In this document: positions 35,565 to 45,263 of the stretch, piece after piece | How positions within the stretch are numbered: the stretch's first letter is position 1 | Layout: each line of letters opens with the position of its first letter | Assembly: GCA_943789105.1 (NCBI GenBank) | Contig: CALSSW010000001.1 | Location: forward strand, 682,001-746,000 | Source of the DNA: an uncultured Ulvibacter sp. | Lineage (GTDB): Bacteria > Bacteroidota > Bacteroidia > Flavobacteriales > Flavobacteriaceae | Reading direction: 5' to 3' | Length of the DNA: 64,000 nucleotides | Program-made: the position numbers and the translations under genes | The notes under the pieces: generated by a model | The model's input: the letters and a program-made list of their open reading frames with translations, nothing else | Databases searched by the model: none | What the model was told of the DNA's origin: nothing

Positions 35565-37670
35565 TCATGAAATGTAGTTCCAAATATTTCTATATTTTGC
35601 TATTTGCCCGTAGGTGTTTTTTATAGCACTATTTTTTGGTAACATTAGTGAAGGATCTTTCTCTAAGGTTTGTCTTGCGTAGCTTCTAGCTATTTTCAAT
35701 ATATGAGTGTCCTTTACAATGTCTGCAATTCTTAGATTTAGCACCCCACTTTGTTGGGTGCCCATGATATCACCTGGCCCTCTGAGTTTTAAATCTACCT
35801 CTGCAATCTCAAAGCCGTCACTGGTGCCTGTCATGGTTTCTAGGCGTGTTTTTGCATCTGCAGATAATTTATGGCTGGTCATTAAAATACAGTAACTCTG
35901 CTCGGCGCCTCGACCTACGCGTCCTCTGAGTTGGTGTAGTTGAGAAAGTCCAAAGCGTTCTGCGCTTTCTATGACCATTACAGAGGCGTTTGGCACGTTT
36001 ACGCCAACCTCAATCACTGTGGTGGCGACCATAATTTGGGTTTCGCCTTTAATAAAACGATTCATTTCAAATTCTTTATCTGCGGGCTTCATCTTACCAT
36101 GTACAATAGATATTTGATACTGGGGTTGCCCAAATTCTCTTGAGATGCTCTCATAACCGTCCATAAGGTCTTTGTAGTCTAGCATTTCGCTTTCTTGAAT
36201 AAGAGGGTATACAATATACACCTGCCTTCCAAGATCGGTTTGATCTTTAATGAATTTAAACACTCTAAGTCTGTTGCTGTCATAGCGGTGCACTGTTTTT
36301 ATGTCTTTTCTTCCAGGAGGAAGTTCATCTATAACACTAATATCTAGATCTCCATATACGCTCATTGCCAAGGTCCGAGGAATGGGTGTTGCTGTCATTA
36401 CAAGTATGTGAGGAGGGTATTTGTTTTTATGCCATAATTTGCTTCGTTGAGCTACCCCAAAACGGTGTTGCTCATCAATTATAGCGAGCCCTAAATTTTT
36501 AAATTTCACCTTATCCTCTAGTAGGGCATGGGTGCCAATTAAGATGTTTAGTTGGCCATTTTCTAGTGATTCATGTATTTCTCTTCTTATTGAAGTTTTA
36601 GTTGAACCTGTTAATATTGATATACTGATTTTAAGAGGTTTACATAATTCACATAAGCCTGCATAGTGTTGGACTGACAAAATTTCAGTCGGAGCCATTA
36701 AACAGGCTTGAAAACCGTTGTCAATAGCTATTAACATTGATAAAAGCGCTACTATTGTTTTCCCGCTACCTACATCTCCTTGCAATAAGCGGTTCATTTG
36801 CGCATTACTACCTAAATCATTGCGTATTTCTTTGATAACTCTTTTTTGTGCGCCTGTTAAATCAAAGGGAAGATGCTCCATATAGAAGCTGTTAAAATTG
36901 GTTCCAATTGTAGTAAAGGGATAGCCTTTAATTTTGCTTTTATGAACTAAGTTTTTTATTAATAATTGTAGTTGTATAAAGAATAATTCTTCAAATTTTA
37001 ACCGGTAAGTTGCTTTTGCCAATTCTTCCCCATTTTCTGGAAAATGAATATTTAGTATTGCTTTGCTTTTAGGCATTAATTGTAACTCCTCTAAAATTTC
37101 CGGTGAGAGGGTTTCTACGAACGATTTTTTAAGCTCCAAAAACAATTGCTCCATAAGGCCACTCAAAACTCTATTGGTAATACCACTGTTGCTTAGTTTT
37201 TCTGTGGAGGGGTATATTGGCTGTAGGGCAGAGCGTAACTTGCTTTGGTGTTTCTCTAATAACTCTAAATCTGGATGAGGCATAGAAAAAGTGCCATTAT
37301 AAAAGGTTGTTTTTCCGAAGGCTACATAAGTTTCATTGAGTTTTAAATTCTCTTTAATCCATTTATGGCCTCTAAACCAGATGAGCTCCATCATGCCATT
37401 GGTATCTTTAAAGGTAGCTACCAGTCGCTTACCGCGCTTTTGATCAACAGTTTTTAAATGAGTTATCCTGCCTATAACCTGCACGTCTGCGCTATTTCGT
37501 TGCAAATCTTTTATTTTATAATACTGGGTCCTATCTAGATACCTGTTTGGAAATAGGTTTAATAGGTCTTGAAACGTAAAGATGCCCAATTCTTTTTTTA
37601 ACAAATCTGCCCTGTTAGGCCCTACGCCTTTAAGATATTCTATGGGTGTTTGTAAAAAGTTAGGATTCAT
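35565..37670 (-). CDS. recG: ATP-dependent DNA helicase RecG
   Basis: RecG reverses stalled replication forks and branch-migrates Holliday junctions. The 701-residue protein has the N-terminal wedge/OB domain (TPIEYLKGVGPNRADLLKKE near the start, split for length here), Walker A LLQGDVGSGKTIVA near residue 297 and DEQH box IIDEQHRFG near 397. Motif VI is QLRGRVGRG near 588, and the RecG-specific C-terminus contains DLKLRGPGDIMGTQQSG. The length is normal. It is a single gene; the 200-base gap to pheT holds only the pheT promoter. Confidence 0.96.
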   Translation of the reverse strand: MNPNFLQTPIEYLKGVGPNRADLLKKELGIFTFQDLLNLFPNRYLDRTQYYKIKDLQRNSADVQVIGRITHLKTVDQKRGKRLVATFKDTNGMMELIWFRGHKWIKENLKLNETYVAFGKTTFYNGTFSMPHPDLELLEKHQSKLRSALQPIYPSTEKLSNSGITNRVLSGLMEQLFLELKKSFVETLSPEILEELQLMPKSKAILNIHFPENGEELAKATYRLKFEELFFIQLQLLIKNLVHKSKIKGYPFTTIGTNFNSFYMEHLPFDLTGAQKRVIKEIRNDLGSNAQMNRLLQGDVGSGKTIVALLSMLIAIDNGFQACLMAPTEILSVQHYAGLCELCKPLKISISILTGSTKTSIRREIHESLENGQLNILIGTHALLEDKVKFKNLGLAIIDEQHRFGVAQRSKLWHKNKYPPHILVMTATPIPRTLAMSVYGDLDISVIDELPPGRKDIKTVHRYDSNRLRVFKFIKDQTDLGRQVYIVYPLIQESEMLDYKDLMDGYESISREFGQPQYQISIVHGKMKPADKEFEMNRFIKGETQIMVATTVIEVGVNVPNASVMVIESAERFGLSQLHQLRGRVGRGAEQSYCILMTSHKLSADAKTRLETMTGTSDGFEIAEVDLKLRGPGDIMGTQQSGVLNLRIADIVKDTHILKIARSYARQTLEKDPSLMLPKNSAIKNTYGQIAKYRNIWNYIS

Positions 37671-37719
37671 ACAACGAATTTACTTTGTTACTTAGCAATA
37701 ACCACATGCATGGCGTATT

Positions 37720-38241
37720 TTAGAAAAGTTGTTGTATTTCTTTCTTTAAAAACGCTAGTGCTTTTTGAGAAGGGGTTACTTCTCCCATAAAATGATTTAA
37801 AACAGCTTCTCTGAGTTTGTCTGCAGATTCAATCTTTTCGTTCATGGCCGTTTGTCTTATAATTTGTATGGTTGTATTTTTTGCAGTTCTTGTTACATTC
37901 CACATTTCCACAGACACATAAATTTGCTGGCTTAGATTGTGTACAAATTCATCTTCTATGCTTGATACAAGGTCCTGCTCATACTTGTTTAAATCGTTAC
38001 CTGTAGGTTTTACACGTATTAAAAGACTATTTGGGTCTATACGCTCCAAAAGTAATGTAAGGCGCTCATAGGCTTGTAGCCTCAGAGGGAGTGTTTTAGA
38101 CTGGGTGTCTTTATGTAGTAAAAACCGTCTACGGCCTTGCTCGTTATCTGTATGTGTTTTAAAAAAAAGATAGGCAATACCACCAACAATAATAGCAGAT
38201 AGTAAAGAAGCAAAATAGGGAAGTAGCGCTTGGGATTCCAT
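37720..38241 (-). CDS. Membrane-anchored conserved protein (DUF7935-like)
   Basis: This 173-residue protein has an N-terminal transmembrane segment (residues 8-26) and a cytoplasmic helical domain with LPLRLQAYERLTLLLERIDPNSLL near residue 51 and QIYVSVEMWNVTRTAK near 105. It resembles uncharacterised flavobacterial proteins encoded next to recG or uvrD-type genes; function is unknown. It lies 49 bases upstream of recG on the same strand, so they may be co-transcribed. Confidence 0.74.
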   Translation of the reverse strand: MESQALLPYFASLLSAIIVGGIAYLFFKTHTDNEQGRRRFLLHKDTQSKTLPLRLQAYERLTLLLERIDPNSLLIRVKPTGNDLNKYEQDLVSSIEDEFVHNLSQQIYVSVEMWNVTRTAKNTTIQIIRQTAMNEKIESADKLREAVLNHFMGEVTPSQKALAFLKKEIQQLF

Positions 38242-38452
38242 ATGGGTTATAAATTTTGATATTTTAATTTAAATAAATTAAGGCTTAAAGATATTGAAAT
38301 TTCATAAATAATACCTAGCATTGTTTGTTTATAAATTCTGAAATTTCAGTGGGTTCAATCACTCAGTTTTACGTATTTTCACATACAATATATTGTCTTA
38401 TCTTATTACAATTCCGAAACTGTTTTGGAGTCTTAAAAATTTCAGAAAACCC

Positions 38453-40771
38453 TTGCAAGAATATTTACAACAATTAAACCAAGCTCAACTAGAACCTACC
38501 ATACAAAAGGATGGCGCTATGATTGTCATTGCCGGCGCTGGCTCAGGTAAAACACGTGTGCTTACCTACAGAATAGCCTTTTTAATGTCTAAGGGTGTGG
38601 ATCCATTTAATATTTTGGCCCTCACCTTTACCAATAAGGCAGCACGTGAGATGAAAAAACGAATATCCACTATTGTTGGACCCAGTGAGGGCAAGAATTT
38701 ATGGATGGGAACCTTTCATAGTATTTTTGCTAAGATACTTCGTATGGAAGCCAGTAAGCTTGGTTATCCATCAAATTTTACTATTTATGATACTCAAGAT
38801 TCTCAAAGTGTCATTCGTGCTGTAATTAAAGAAATGCACCTAGACAAAGAGATTTATAAATACAAGCAGGTGTATTCTAGAATTTCTAGTTATAAAAATA
38901 GCCTAGTTACTGTAAAGGCTTATTTTAATAACCCAGAACTCATGGAGGCAGATGCAATGGCCAAAATGCCTCGTTTGGGAGATATATATAAAAGTTACGT
39001 GGATAAGTGTTTTAAAGCAGGCGCCATGGACTTTGATGATTTGTTGTTAAAAACCAATGAACTTTTAACTCGTTTTCCTGAGGTTTTGGCAAAATATCAA
39101 AATAGGTTCCGATACATATTGGTAGATGAGTACCAAGATACCAACCATAGTCAGTATTTAATTGTACGCGCCTTGAGTGACAAGTTTCAAAACATTTGTG
39201 TGGTAGGTGATGATGCTCAAAGTATTTATGCCTTTAGAGGAGCTAATATTAATAACATTTTAAATTTTCAGAAAGACTATGATGATGTAAAAACCTATCG
39301 CCTTGAGCAAAATTATAGATCTACCAAAAATATTGTAAATGCTGCCAATAGTATCATTGAAAAAAACAAAACACGACTAGACAAAGTTGTTTGGACTTCT
39401 AATGACCAGGGCCCTAAGATTAAAGTAAATCGCACCATGACAGATGGAGATGAGGGACGTTTTGTAGCCAATACTATTTTTGAAACTAAGCAAAATAAGG
39501 AGCTTAAAAACGGGGATTTTGCAATTTTGTACAGAACCAATGCCCAGTCTCGCGCCATGGAAGATGCCCTACGTAAAAAAGACATCCCGTATCGTATCTA
39601 TGGTGGTCTAAGTTTCTACCAGCGTAAAGAGATTAAAGATGTTTTGTCTTATCTGCGCCTAGTACTCAACCCTAAGGATGAGGAGGCTTTAAAACGCGTT
39701 GTTAATTATCCAGCAAGAGGAATTGGGCAAACCACCATAGAGCGCCTTATGGTAGCAGCAAATCATTACGATAGGTCTATTTTCGAGGTGATGCAAAACA
39801 TCAGTAAACTGGAGCTTAACATCAATAAAGGGACACAAGCAAAGCTGTTAGACTTTGTTACTATGGTACAAAGTTTTCAAGTTTTAAATAAGACCTATGA
39901 TGCTTTTCAGATGGCAGAATACGTGGCAAAAAAAACTGGGATACTAACAGAACTTAAAAAAGATGGTACTCCAGAGGGTATAGCCCGTATAGAAAACATA
40001 GAGGAGCTACTCAATGGTATGCGTGATTTTGTTGAAGAGCAAAAAGAATTGGCAGACACCAAGGGTTCTTTGTCTGAGTTTATGGAAGATGTTGCCCTTG
40101 CTACAGATCTTGACAATGACAAAGGTGATGAAGATCGTGTTGCTCTAATGACCATTCATCTAGCCAAAGGGTTGGAGTTTCCTTATGTGTTTATTGTGGG
40201 TATGGAGGAAGATTTATTTCCAAGCGGTATGAGCATGAATACCAGAGCAGAACTAGAGGAGGAGCGAAGGTTGTTTTATGTAGCAGTAACCAGAGCCGAA
40301 ACTCAGGCCTATTTAACCTACACCCAGTCTAGATACAGGTGGGGAAAACTCATTGATGCAGAGCCTAGTAGGTTTATAGAAGAAATTGACGCTTCTTATT
40401 TAGAATATTTAACACCCGTTACAGAGCAACGTTATAAACCACTTTTGGATGCAGATATATTTGGAGAGGTAGATAAAAGTAAATTACGACTGCGCAAACC
40501 AGCGGCAGGAAGCCCGCCAACAGGCCCAAACCAAGAGCAACTTCGCAAACTGCGCAGATTAAAGCCCGTGGCTAGTAGCGCAGAGAAAAACTTTGATCCT
40601 GCAGCTGCAAACCTACATATTGGCACAACGGTTGAGCATGTAAGGTTTGGAAAAGGGAAAATAACCAAAATTGAAGGGACTGGCGCAGATACAAAAGCAG
40701 AAATTAATTTTGAAAATGGTGGCTTGAAAAAGTTGTTGCTCAGATTTGCAAAACTCAGCATTATAGAATAA
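38453..40771 (+). CDS. uvrD: UvrD/PcrA-type superfamily 1 DNA helicase
   Basis: This 3'-5' helicase acts in excision repair and replication restart. From the TTG at 38453 the protein is 772 residues and starts QEYLQQLNQAQLEP, as PcrA/UvrD proteins do. An in-frame TTG at 38393 would add 20 residues unlike the family. Motif I is AGAGSGKTRV, motif II VDEYQDTN, and the motif IV-VI region includes LMTIHLAKGLEF and VAVTRAE. The C-terminus carries the Tudor-like VRFGKGKITKIEG segment. It is upstream of, and probably co-transcribed with, the Sua5/YciO gene. Confidence 0.93.
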   Translation: MQEYLQQLNQAQLEPTIQKDGAMIVIAGAGSGKTRVLTYRIAFLMSKGVDPFNILALTFTNKAAREMKKRISTIVGPSEGKNLWMGTFHSIFAKILRMEASKLGYPSNFTIYDTQDSQSVIRAVIKEMHLDKEIYKYKQVYSRISSYKNSLVTVKAYFNNPELMEADAMAKMPRLGDIYKSYVDKCFKAGAMDFDDLLLKTNELLTRFPEVLAKYQNRFRYILVDEYQDTNHSQYLIVRALSDKFQNICVVGDDAQSIYAFRGANINNILNFQKDYDDVKTYRLEQNYRSTKNIVNAANSIIEKNKTRLDKVVWTSNDQGPKIKVNRTMTDGDEGRFVANTIFETKQNKELKNGDFAILYRTNAQSRAMEDALRKKDIPYRIYGGLSFYQRKEIKDVLSYLRLVLNPKDEEALKRVVNYPARGIGQTTIERLMVAANHYDRSIFEVMQNISKLELNINKGTQAKLLDFVTMVQSFQVLNKTYDAFQMAEYVAKKTGILTELKKDGTPEGIARIENIEELLNGMRDFVEEQKELADTKGSLSEFMEDVALATDLDNDKGDEDRVALMTIHLAKGLEFPYVFIVGMEEDLFPSGMSMNTRAELEEERRLFYVAVTRAETQAYLTYTQSRYRWGKLIDAEPSRFIEEIDASYLEYLTPVTEQRYKPLLDADIFGEVDKSKLRLRKPAAGSPPTGPNQEQLRKLRRLKPVASSAEKNFDPAAANLHIGTTVEHVRFGKGKITKIEGTGADTKAEINFENGGLKKLLLRFAKLSIIE

Positions 40772-40801
40772 AATGCTACACCAATAAAACACCCCGGAAC
40801 C

Positions 40802-41419
40802 ATGGCATCATTTATTAAAATTTATCAAGACAATCCAAACCCTCGAGATATTGCAAAGGTTGTCCAGATTGTAAAAAAAGGTGGTTTGGTAATTTACCCA
40901 AGTGATACGGTATATGCATTAGGTTGCGATATTACAAACAACCGGGCCCTGGAGCGTATCGCTCAAATTAAAAAAGTAAAACTGGCAAAGGCTAACTTTT
41001 CTTTTGTGTGTAAGGACCTTAGCAACCTCTCAGATTACGTAAAACAAATAGATAACAATACTTTTAAGCTTTTAAAAAGAGCGCTTCCGGGACCTTACAC
41101 TTTTATACTTCCTGGAAATAATAATCTGCCAAGTGTGTTTAAGAAGAAAAAAGAGGTTGGTATACGCGTGCCAGACAATGCCATTGTTCAAGCCATGGTT
41201 ACTGCCCTTGGAAACCCTATTGTATCTACCTCCATCAAAGATGAGGATCAGGTTATAGAATACACCACAGATCCCGAGCTTATTTTTGAAAAATGGAAAC
41301 ACCTTGTTGATGTGGTTGTAGATGGCGGCTACGGAGGCAATGTTGCCTCAACTGTTATAGACCTTACAGGTGATGCGCCTATTTTGGTTCGTCAAGGAAA
41401 AGGGAGCTCATCTCTTTGA
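40802..41419 (+). CDS. Sua5/YciO/YrdC family L-threonylcarbamoyladenylate synthase
   Basis: Family members make threonylcarbamoyl-AMP for the t6A modification of tRNA; the YciO branch may differ in function. The 205-residue protein has GGLVIYPSDTVYALGCD near residue 28, KKVKLAKANFSFVCKDLS near 59 and TVIDLTGDAPILVRQGKG near the end. The catalytic-type KxR of TsaC appears as KKVKLAK here, which leans toward the YciO subgroup. It starts 30 bases after the uvrD stop. mtaB, which also acts on t6A, is elsewhere in the window. Confidence 0.88.
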   Translation: MASFIKIYQDNPNPRDIAKVVQIVKKGGLVIYPSDTVYALGCDITNNRALERIAQIKKVKLAKANFSFVCKDLSNLSDYVKQIDNNTFKLLKRALPGPYTFILPGNNNLPSVFKKKKEVGIRVPDNAIVQAMVTALGNPIVSTSIKDEDQVIEYTTDPELIFEKWKHLVDVVVDGGYGGNVASTVIDLTGDAPILVRQGKGSSSL

Positions 41420-41431
41420 TTGCTTTTTATA

Positions 41432-43066
41432 CTATGGATTTTCTATTAAACTTGAGTTAATTAAAAAATCTTGCTGTACATCTAGGGTTTTTATCTTTTT
41501 ATTATTTTCTAGGGTTTTCCATACAGATGTGGGTTGTATCCAATTTAAAACCCCGTTTATTTTAACTTGCACAGGCATATCAAAGCCATGTATTATATCT
41601 GTATATCTGTAGTTAAGTTTGTTTTGCTGGATACTGTACTGCAAGTTAGGAATCATTGTGGTGCGCAAGTATTGCTCCCAGAACTGGGTTAAATCTATCC
41701 CGCTTTTTTCTGAAATATACGTTTCAACCTCGTGGCTTGTGACGGTTTGGTGGTAAAAATCTTTATTGAGCCCTTGTAATATAGCACGCCATTTTTGATC
41801 ATTATCTATTAGTTGTCTTAGGGTATGTAAAATGTTAGCTCCTTTGTAATACATATCATTGCTGCCACGATTGTTTTTATTATATGTGCCAATTAGTGGC
41901 GTGTCGTTTTGTATGCTTCTTTTGGTTCCAATAACGTACTCACTAGCTGCTTTTTCACCGAAATGATAGTTGAGGTATAGATTTTCTGAATAGGCTGTAA
42001 ATCCTTCATGAATCCACATATCTGCAACATCTTTGTTGGTGATATTGTTAGCAAACCATTCGTGGCCTGCTTCATGGATAATAATAAAATCAAACTCAAG
42101 GCCCCAACCAGTTCCAGAGAGATCTCTGCCTAGGTATCCATTTTTATATTTATTACCATAGGTAACGCTACTTTGGTGTTCCATTCCTAAATAAGGGGCC
42201 TCTACAAGCTTAAAGCTGTCTTCATAAAAAGGGTAGGGGCCAAACCAGTACTCAAAGGCCTCTAGCATTAAAGGAGCCTGTTTAAACTGCTCCTTGGCTA
42301 TTTTTAGATTATCTCTTAAAACCCAATAACTCAAATCTAATTTTCCGTTAAGGCCTTTATATGTTTCAGAAAAAGTAACGTAATCTCCTACGTTTATATT
42401 CACACCATAACTATTAATAGGATTTACTACCTGCCAGTGCCAGGTTTTTGTGTCTTTGTTTTCTATTTCTTGTATGAGTCTTCCATTTCCAACGCCCACC
42501 AAGTTTTTAGGGGTTGTAATAAATAAATCAACACCTTTATCTGGCTCATCTTGTGGGTGATCCTTAACGGGCCACCATACACTGGCGCCTATTCCTTGGT
42601 TTGCACTTGCTATAAAATCAATGCCATTATTATCTTTACTCCACACAAGACCTCCGTCCCAGGGGGCATTTAAAGCCTCTCTAGGAGCCCCAGAAAAATG
42701 AATAGTTAATTTATTTTCTGCCCCTATTTCCTGCACTTGTTTTAAACTAATAAAATGCGCACTACCAATACTTTGAAACTCAATTTTTTCTCCATTTTGA
42801 GTAACAAGATCAATTTGCATGGGCTTTTGCAAATCTATTTGCATTGTGCTATTTGGGCTTAAAACTGTATAGGTAATAGTATTGGTGCCAGACAAGGATT
42901 TTGTTTGAGCATATACATCAACCTCTATTGTATAGTGTTGCAAATCCCACCAGGCTCTTTGAGGAGTTATAGACCCTCTAAGCTCATCTGCTAGAGTAAA
43001 TTTTTCTTGCGCTATGATGCTTACTCCATAACTCAACACTATAAAAATAAATAGAAGCTTTTTCAT
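41432..43066 (-). CDS. Secreted M1 family metallopeptidase
   Basis: This zinc aminopeptidase-like protein has 544 residues and a signal peptide (MKKLLFIFIVLSYGVSIIAQ). The zinc site is HEAGHEWF near residue 331, followed 18 residues later by the third ligand Glu in HEGFTAYSENLY. GMEHQSSVTYG (about 294) stands where M1 enzymes have the GAMEN-type substrate motif. It lacks the long C-terminal domain of PepN, as in the shorter secreted Bacteroidota M1 enzymes. It is convergent with the Sua5-like gene. Confidence 0.9.
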   Translation of the reverse strand: MKKLLFIFIVLSYGVSIIAQEKFTLADELRGSITPQRAWWDLQHYTIEVDVYAQTKSLSGTNTITYTVLSPNSTMQIDLQKPMQIDLVTQNGEKIEFQSIGSAHFISLKQVQEIGAENKLTIHFSGAPREALNAPWDGGLVWSKDNNGIDFIASANQGIGASVWWPVKDHPQDEPDKGVDLFITTPKNLVGVGNGRLIQEIENKDTKTWHWQVVNPINSYGVNINVGDYVTFSETYKGLNGKLDLSYWVLRDNLKIAKEQFKQAPLMLEAFEYWFGPYPFYEDSFKLVEAPYLGMEHQSSVTYGNKYKNGYLGRDLSGTGWGLEFDFIIIHEAGHEWFANNITNKDVADMWIHEGFTAYSENLYLNYHFGEKAASEYVIGTKRSIQNDTPLIGTYNKNNRGSNDMYYKGANILHTLRQLIDNDQKWRAILQGLNKDFYHQTVTSHEVETYISEKSGIDLTQFWEQYLRTTMIPNLQYSIQQNKLNYRYTDIIHGFDMPVQVKINGVLNWIQPTSVWKTLENNKKIKTLDVQQDFLINSSLIENP

Positions 43067-43101
43067 AAAATTTATTTTAGTTTAAAAATAAGTAAACAAG
43101 C

Positions 43102-43977
43102 TTAGTTTTTAGTGCCTACTAAAGCTATTTTATTACCCTGTGGGTTTACAGTAATGCGGTTAATATCTGAAATGTTATGCCCAGAGAGATCTGCTACCTC
43201 TTTCCACTGTTGGGAACCAAACATATCATATAGGTATATTTTGGAACTGCTTCCAAGTAAAAGTTGACTATCATTAATCCAACAATGATCCTGGACTCCA
43301 ACTGGTAATTGGCACACAAAAAAACTCTCTGCGCCCTGGTCTAGATCTAGGATGTACACATCCATATTTTTGTCTTCATTACTTAGGGTATAGCTCACAG
43401 AGGTACTTTGAGGTATGTTATGGATTGACCTGCCTGAGTTTTCTATATAAGGTGTTACTTGTTTTGTTTTTAAATTGGCAACCACCAAGTTTAATTGATT
43501 TACCCCTAATACAGACGCCACAATACGGCTACTATCAAAAAAAGCAAAATAGGCAACATCTAAGGTGTCAAGAAGCATTCTAGAAGCGCCTAGGTTTGTA
43601 TCTGCTTGACTGTAGGAGTAAAGCCGCTGTAAGCCATTTGTGTCAAGACGTACGGCAGCGATATCTTTAGATCCAGGGATTTGTTTTGGAGAATACTCAC
43701 CACCAGGGGTTGTTGTATTTACAATATTTGATGTGTTAGTTGTAAGATCATACATAACAATGTCTGTCTGCCCATTTTGGATGCCAGCATACAATAATTG
43801 CTTGTTGTCTGTAAAAAAGGGTTGGCTATCATAGCCTGGGTTGTTTGAAATGTTTTTTAGTCCTGAGATGTTCATTGTTTCATCATTTAGGGTGAAATCC
43901 ATTATAAAAACATCTACATCTGTTTGAGAAAAACCTAAAGAAGTTGAAAAAAATAACAAAGCAACAAAATTTTTCAT
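43102..43977 (-). CDS. Secreted TolB-like beta-propeller protein
   Basis: This 291-residue protein has a signal peptide (MKNFVALLFFSTSLGFSQ). Repeated propeller blades of the PD40/WD40-like type include SQPFFTDNKQLLYAG, SPKQIPGSKDIAAVRLD and VNPQGNKIALVG. Function is unknown. The gene lies 35 bases upstream of the M1 peptidase gene on the same strand, so the two may form an operon for an envelope peptide-handling task, which is inference. Confidence 0.8.
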   Translation of the reverse strand: MKNFVALLFFSTSLGFSQTDVDVFIMDFTLNDETMNISGLKNISNNPGYDSQPFFTDNKQLLYAGIQNGQTDIVMYDLTTNTSNIVNTTTPGGEYSPKQIPGSKDIAAVRLDTNGLQRLYSYSQADTNLGASRMLLDTLDVAYFAFFDSSRIVASVLGVNQLNLVVANLKTKQVTPYIENSGRSIHNIPQSTSVSYTLSNEDKNMDVYILDLDQGAESFFVCQLPVGVQDHCWINDSQLLLGSSSKIYLYDMFGSQQWKEVADLSGHNISDINRITVNPQGNKIALVGTKN

Positions 43978-44081
43978 AGCATATAATTTATAGCCCCAAG
44001 GTACAAAGTTTGGTTAATTAACAAGACATAGTTTTTGGGTATCCAAAAGAAAAAATTAGATATATTATAAACAGAAATATT

Positions 44082-44116
44082 AAAAAAAAATAAGCCCACC
44101 TTTTTAGGTGGGCTTA
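44082..44116 (-). terminator. Strong terminator of the NTF2-like gene
   Basis: TAAGCCCACC (44091-44100) pairs perfectly with GGTGGGCTTA (44107-44116), a 10-base stem with a 6-base loop. On the minus strand it is followed by nine T residues. Confidence 0.85.
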
Positions 44117-44148
44117 GTAAATGTGTAATTGAAATAAAATTAGTTGTC

Positions 44149-45081
44149 TTAGTCAAGCTTTGCCTGATTCCAAAGTTCATTTTGTCTTACAATTTTTCCT
44201 TCGTCATTAAAACCATGATTAAACATGACAGGAATTACCGTTACTTTTTTATCAGACTTACGCGTTAGCGAAACACGCCACCATGATTGAACATAGTCTC
44301 TTTGGCTATCAAATTCGTAATATTTAATCCAAGCGCAGTCAAAGCTATTGACGGTATAAGAGGCTAAAAAATCCTTTTGTAAGGCTATATAATCTTCTTT
44401 GTTTAATGGATCATTGTCCCAGTCGTTAAACAATCCATCAAATTGAGCAGAATCGGTAAAGGCTTCGTAATAAGCATCCATGTCATTAAACTCTATAGCA
44501 TGCAAAGCTTTTCTAACGGTATTAATGTTTGGATGATGAGAATAAATTTGTCCATCTTTTAATTCTCTTTGACTTCTCCAACTCTCTGTGAAGGGCATTT
44601 GATTTTGATAGATGCGTACAAACACAATTTGATCTTCATCTGTTACACCATATTGTACATGTCTTGGTTGATTAAATTTCACTCCTGTGGTACCACCTAC
44701 GCCTGTCATTTTTTCCCAAGCGTATACCCATGTCACACTGCTGAAGGTTTCATCTTTATATTCAACAGCATCTGGGTATCCGTTGTCTGTTTGCTTTAAA
44801 GTAAAATATCTGTTGTAAGTTTGCCATGCAGACATATTTTGAAGAAATTCTTCTTTCGTTGTCGCTTCTGCATCTTTATTCATTTCTTCTCCACTAAATC
44901 CTTTAAAATCATCAGCAATAAGACTGGCTAATTTTAGAGAATCTTTTGTGTTTACTGCTTCATACATTTGATTGACTACATCAATCGCAGGGTGCTCAAT
45001 GTATATAGTTCCGTTTTTCTTTTTTTGTGCAAATAGTCCCGTGCACAATGCAAGAGTCAATAAAGTTAATTTGATTTTCAT
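44149..45081 (-). CDS. Secreted protein with two NTF2/SnoaL-like domains
   Basis: This 310-residue protein has a signal peptide (about 1-18). Two similar segments, NQMYEAVNTKDSLKLASLI (about 36-54) and RKALHAIEFNDMDAYYEAF (about 190-208), each start a cone-shaped NTF2-like domain. The protein is therefore probably an internal duplication. No catalytic residues are evident. The gene is single, with a strong terminator downstream. Confidence 0.75.
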   Translation of the reverse strand: MKIKLTLLTLALCTGLFAQKKKNGTIYIEHPAIDVVNQMYEAVNTKDSLKLASLIADDFKGFSGEEMNKDAEATTKEEFLQNMSAWQTYNRYFTLKQTDNGYPDAVEYKDETFSSVTWVYAWEKMTGVGGTTGVKFNQPRHVQYGVTDEDQIVFVRIYQNQMPFTESWRSQRELKDGQIYSHHPNINTVRKALHAIEFNDMDAYYEAFTDSAQFDGLFNDWDNDPLNKEDYIALQKDFLASYTVNSFDCAWIKYYEFDSQRDYVQSWWRVSLTRKSDKKVTVIPVMFNHGFNDEGKIVRQNELWNQAKLD

Positions 45082-45263
45082 AAATTATTTTTAAAGTTAT
45101 TATTAGTTTTTATTAGCAATCAATTTAATAAAACTTTCTTAAAGAAAAAAAAACATTTTTTATGAGTGTTGCTAGTATGTCTTTTGAGTTTATGTTTAGT
45201 ATGTAAGTATATAAGTCTGGGTGCTCTAGGTTAAATGGCTGGTTTAATGTTTATATTTACAGC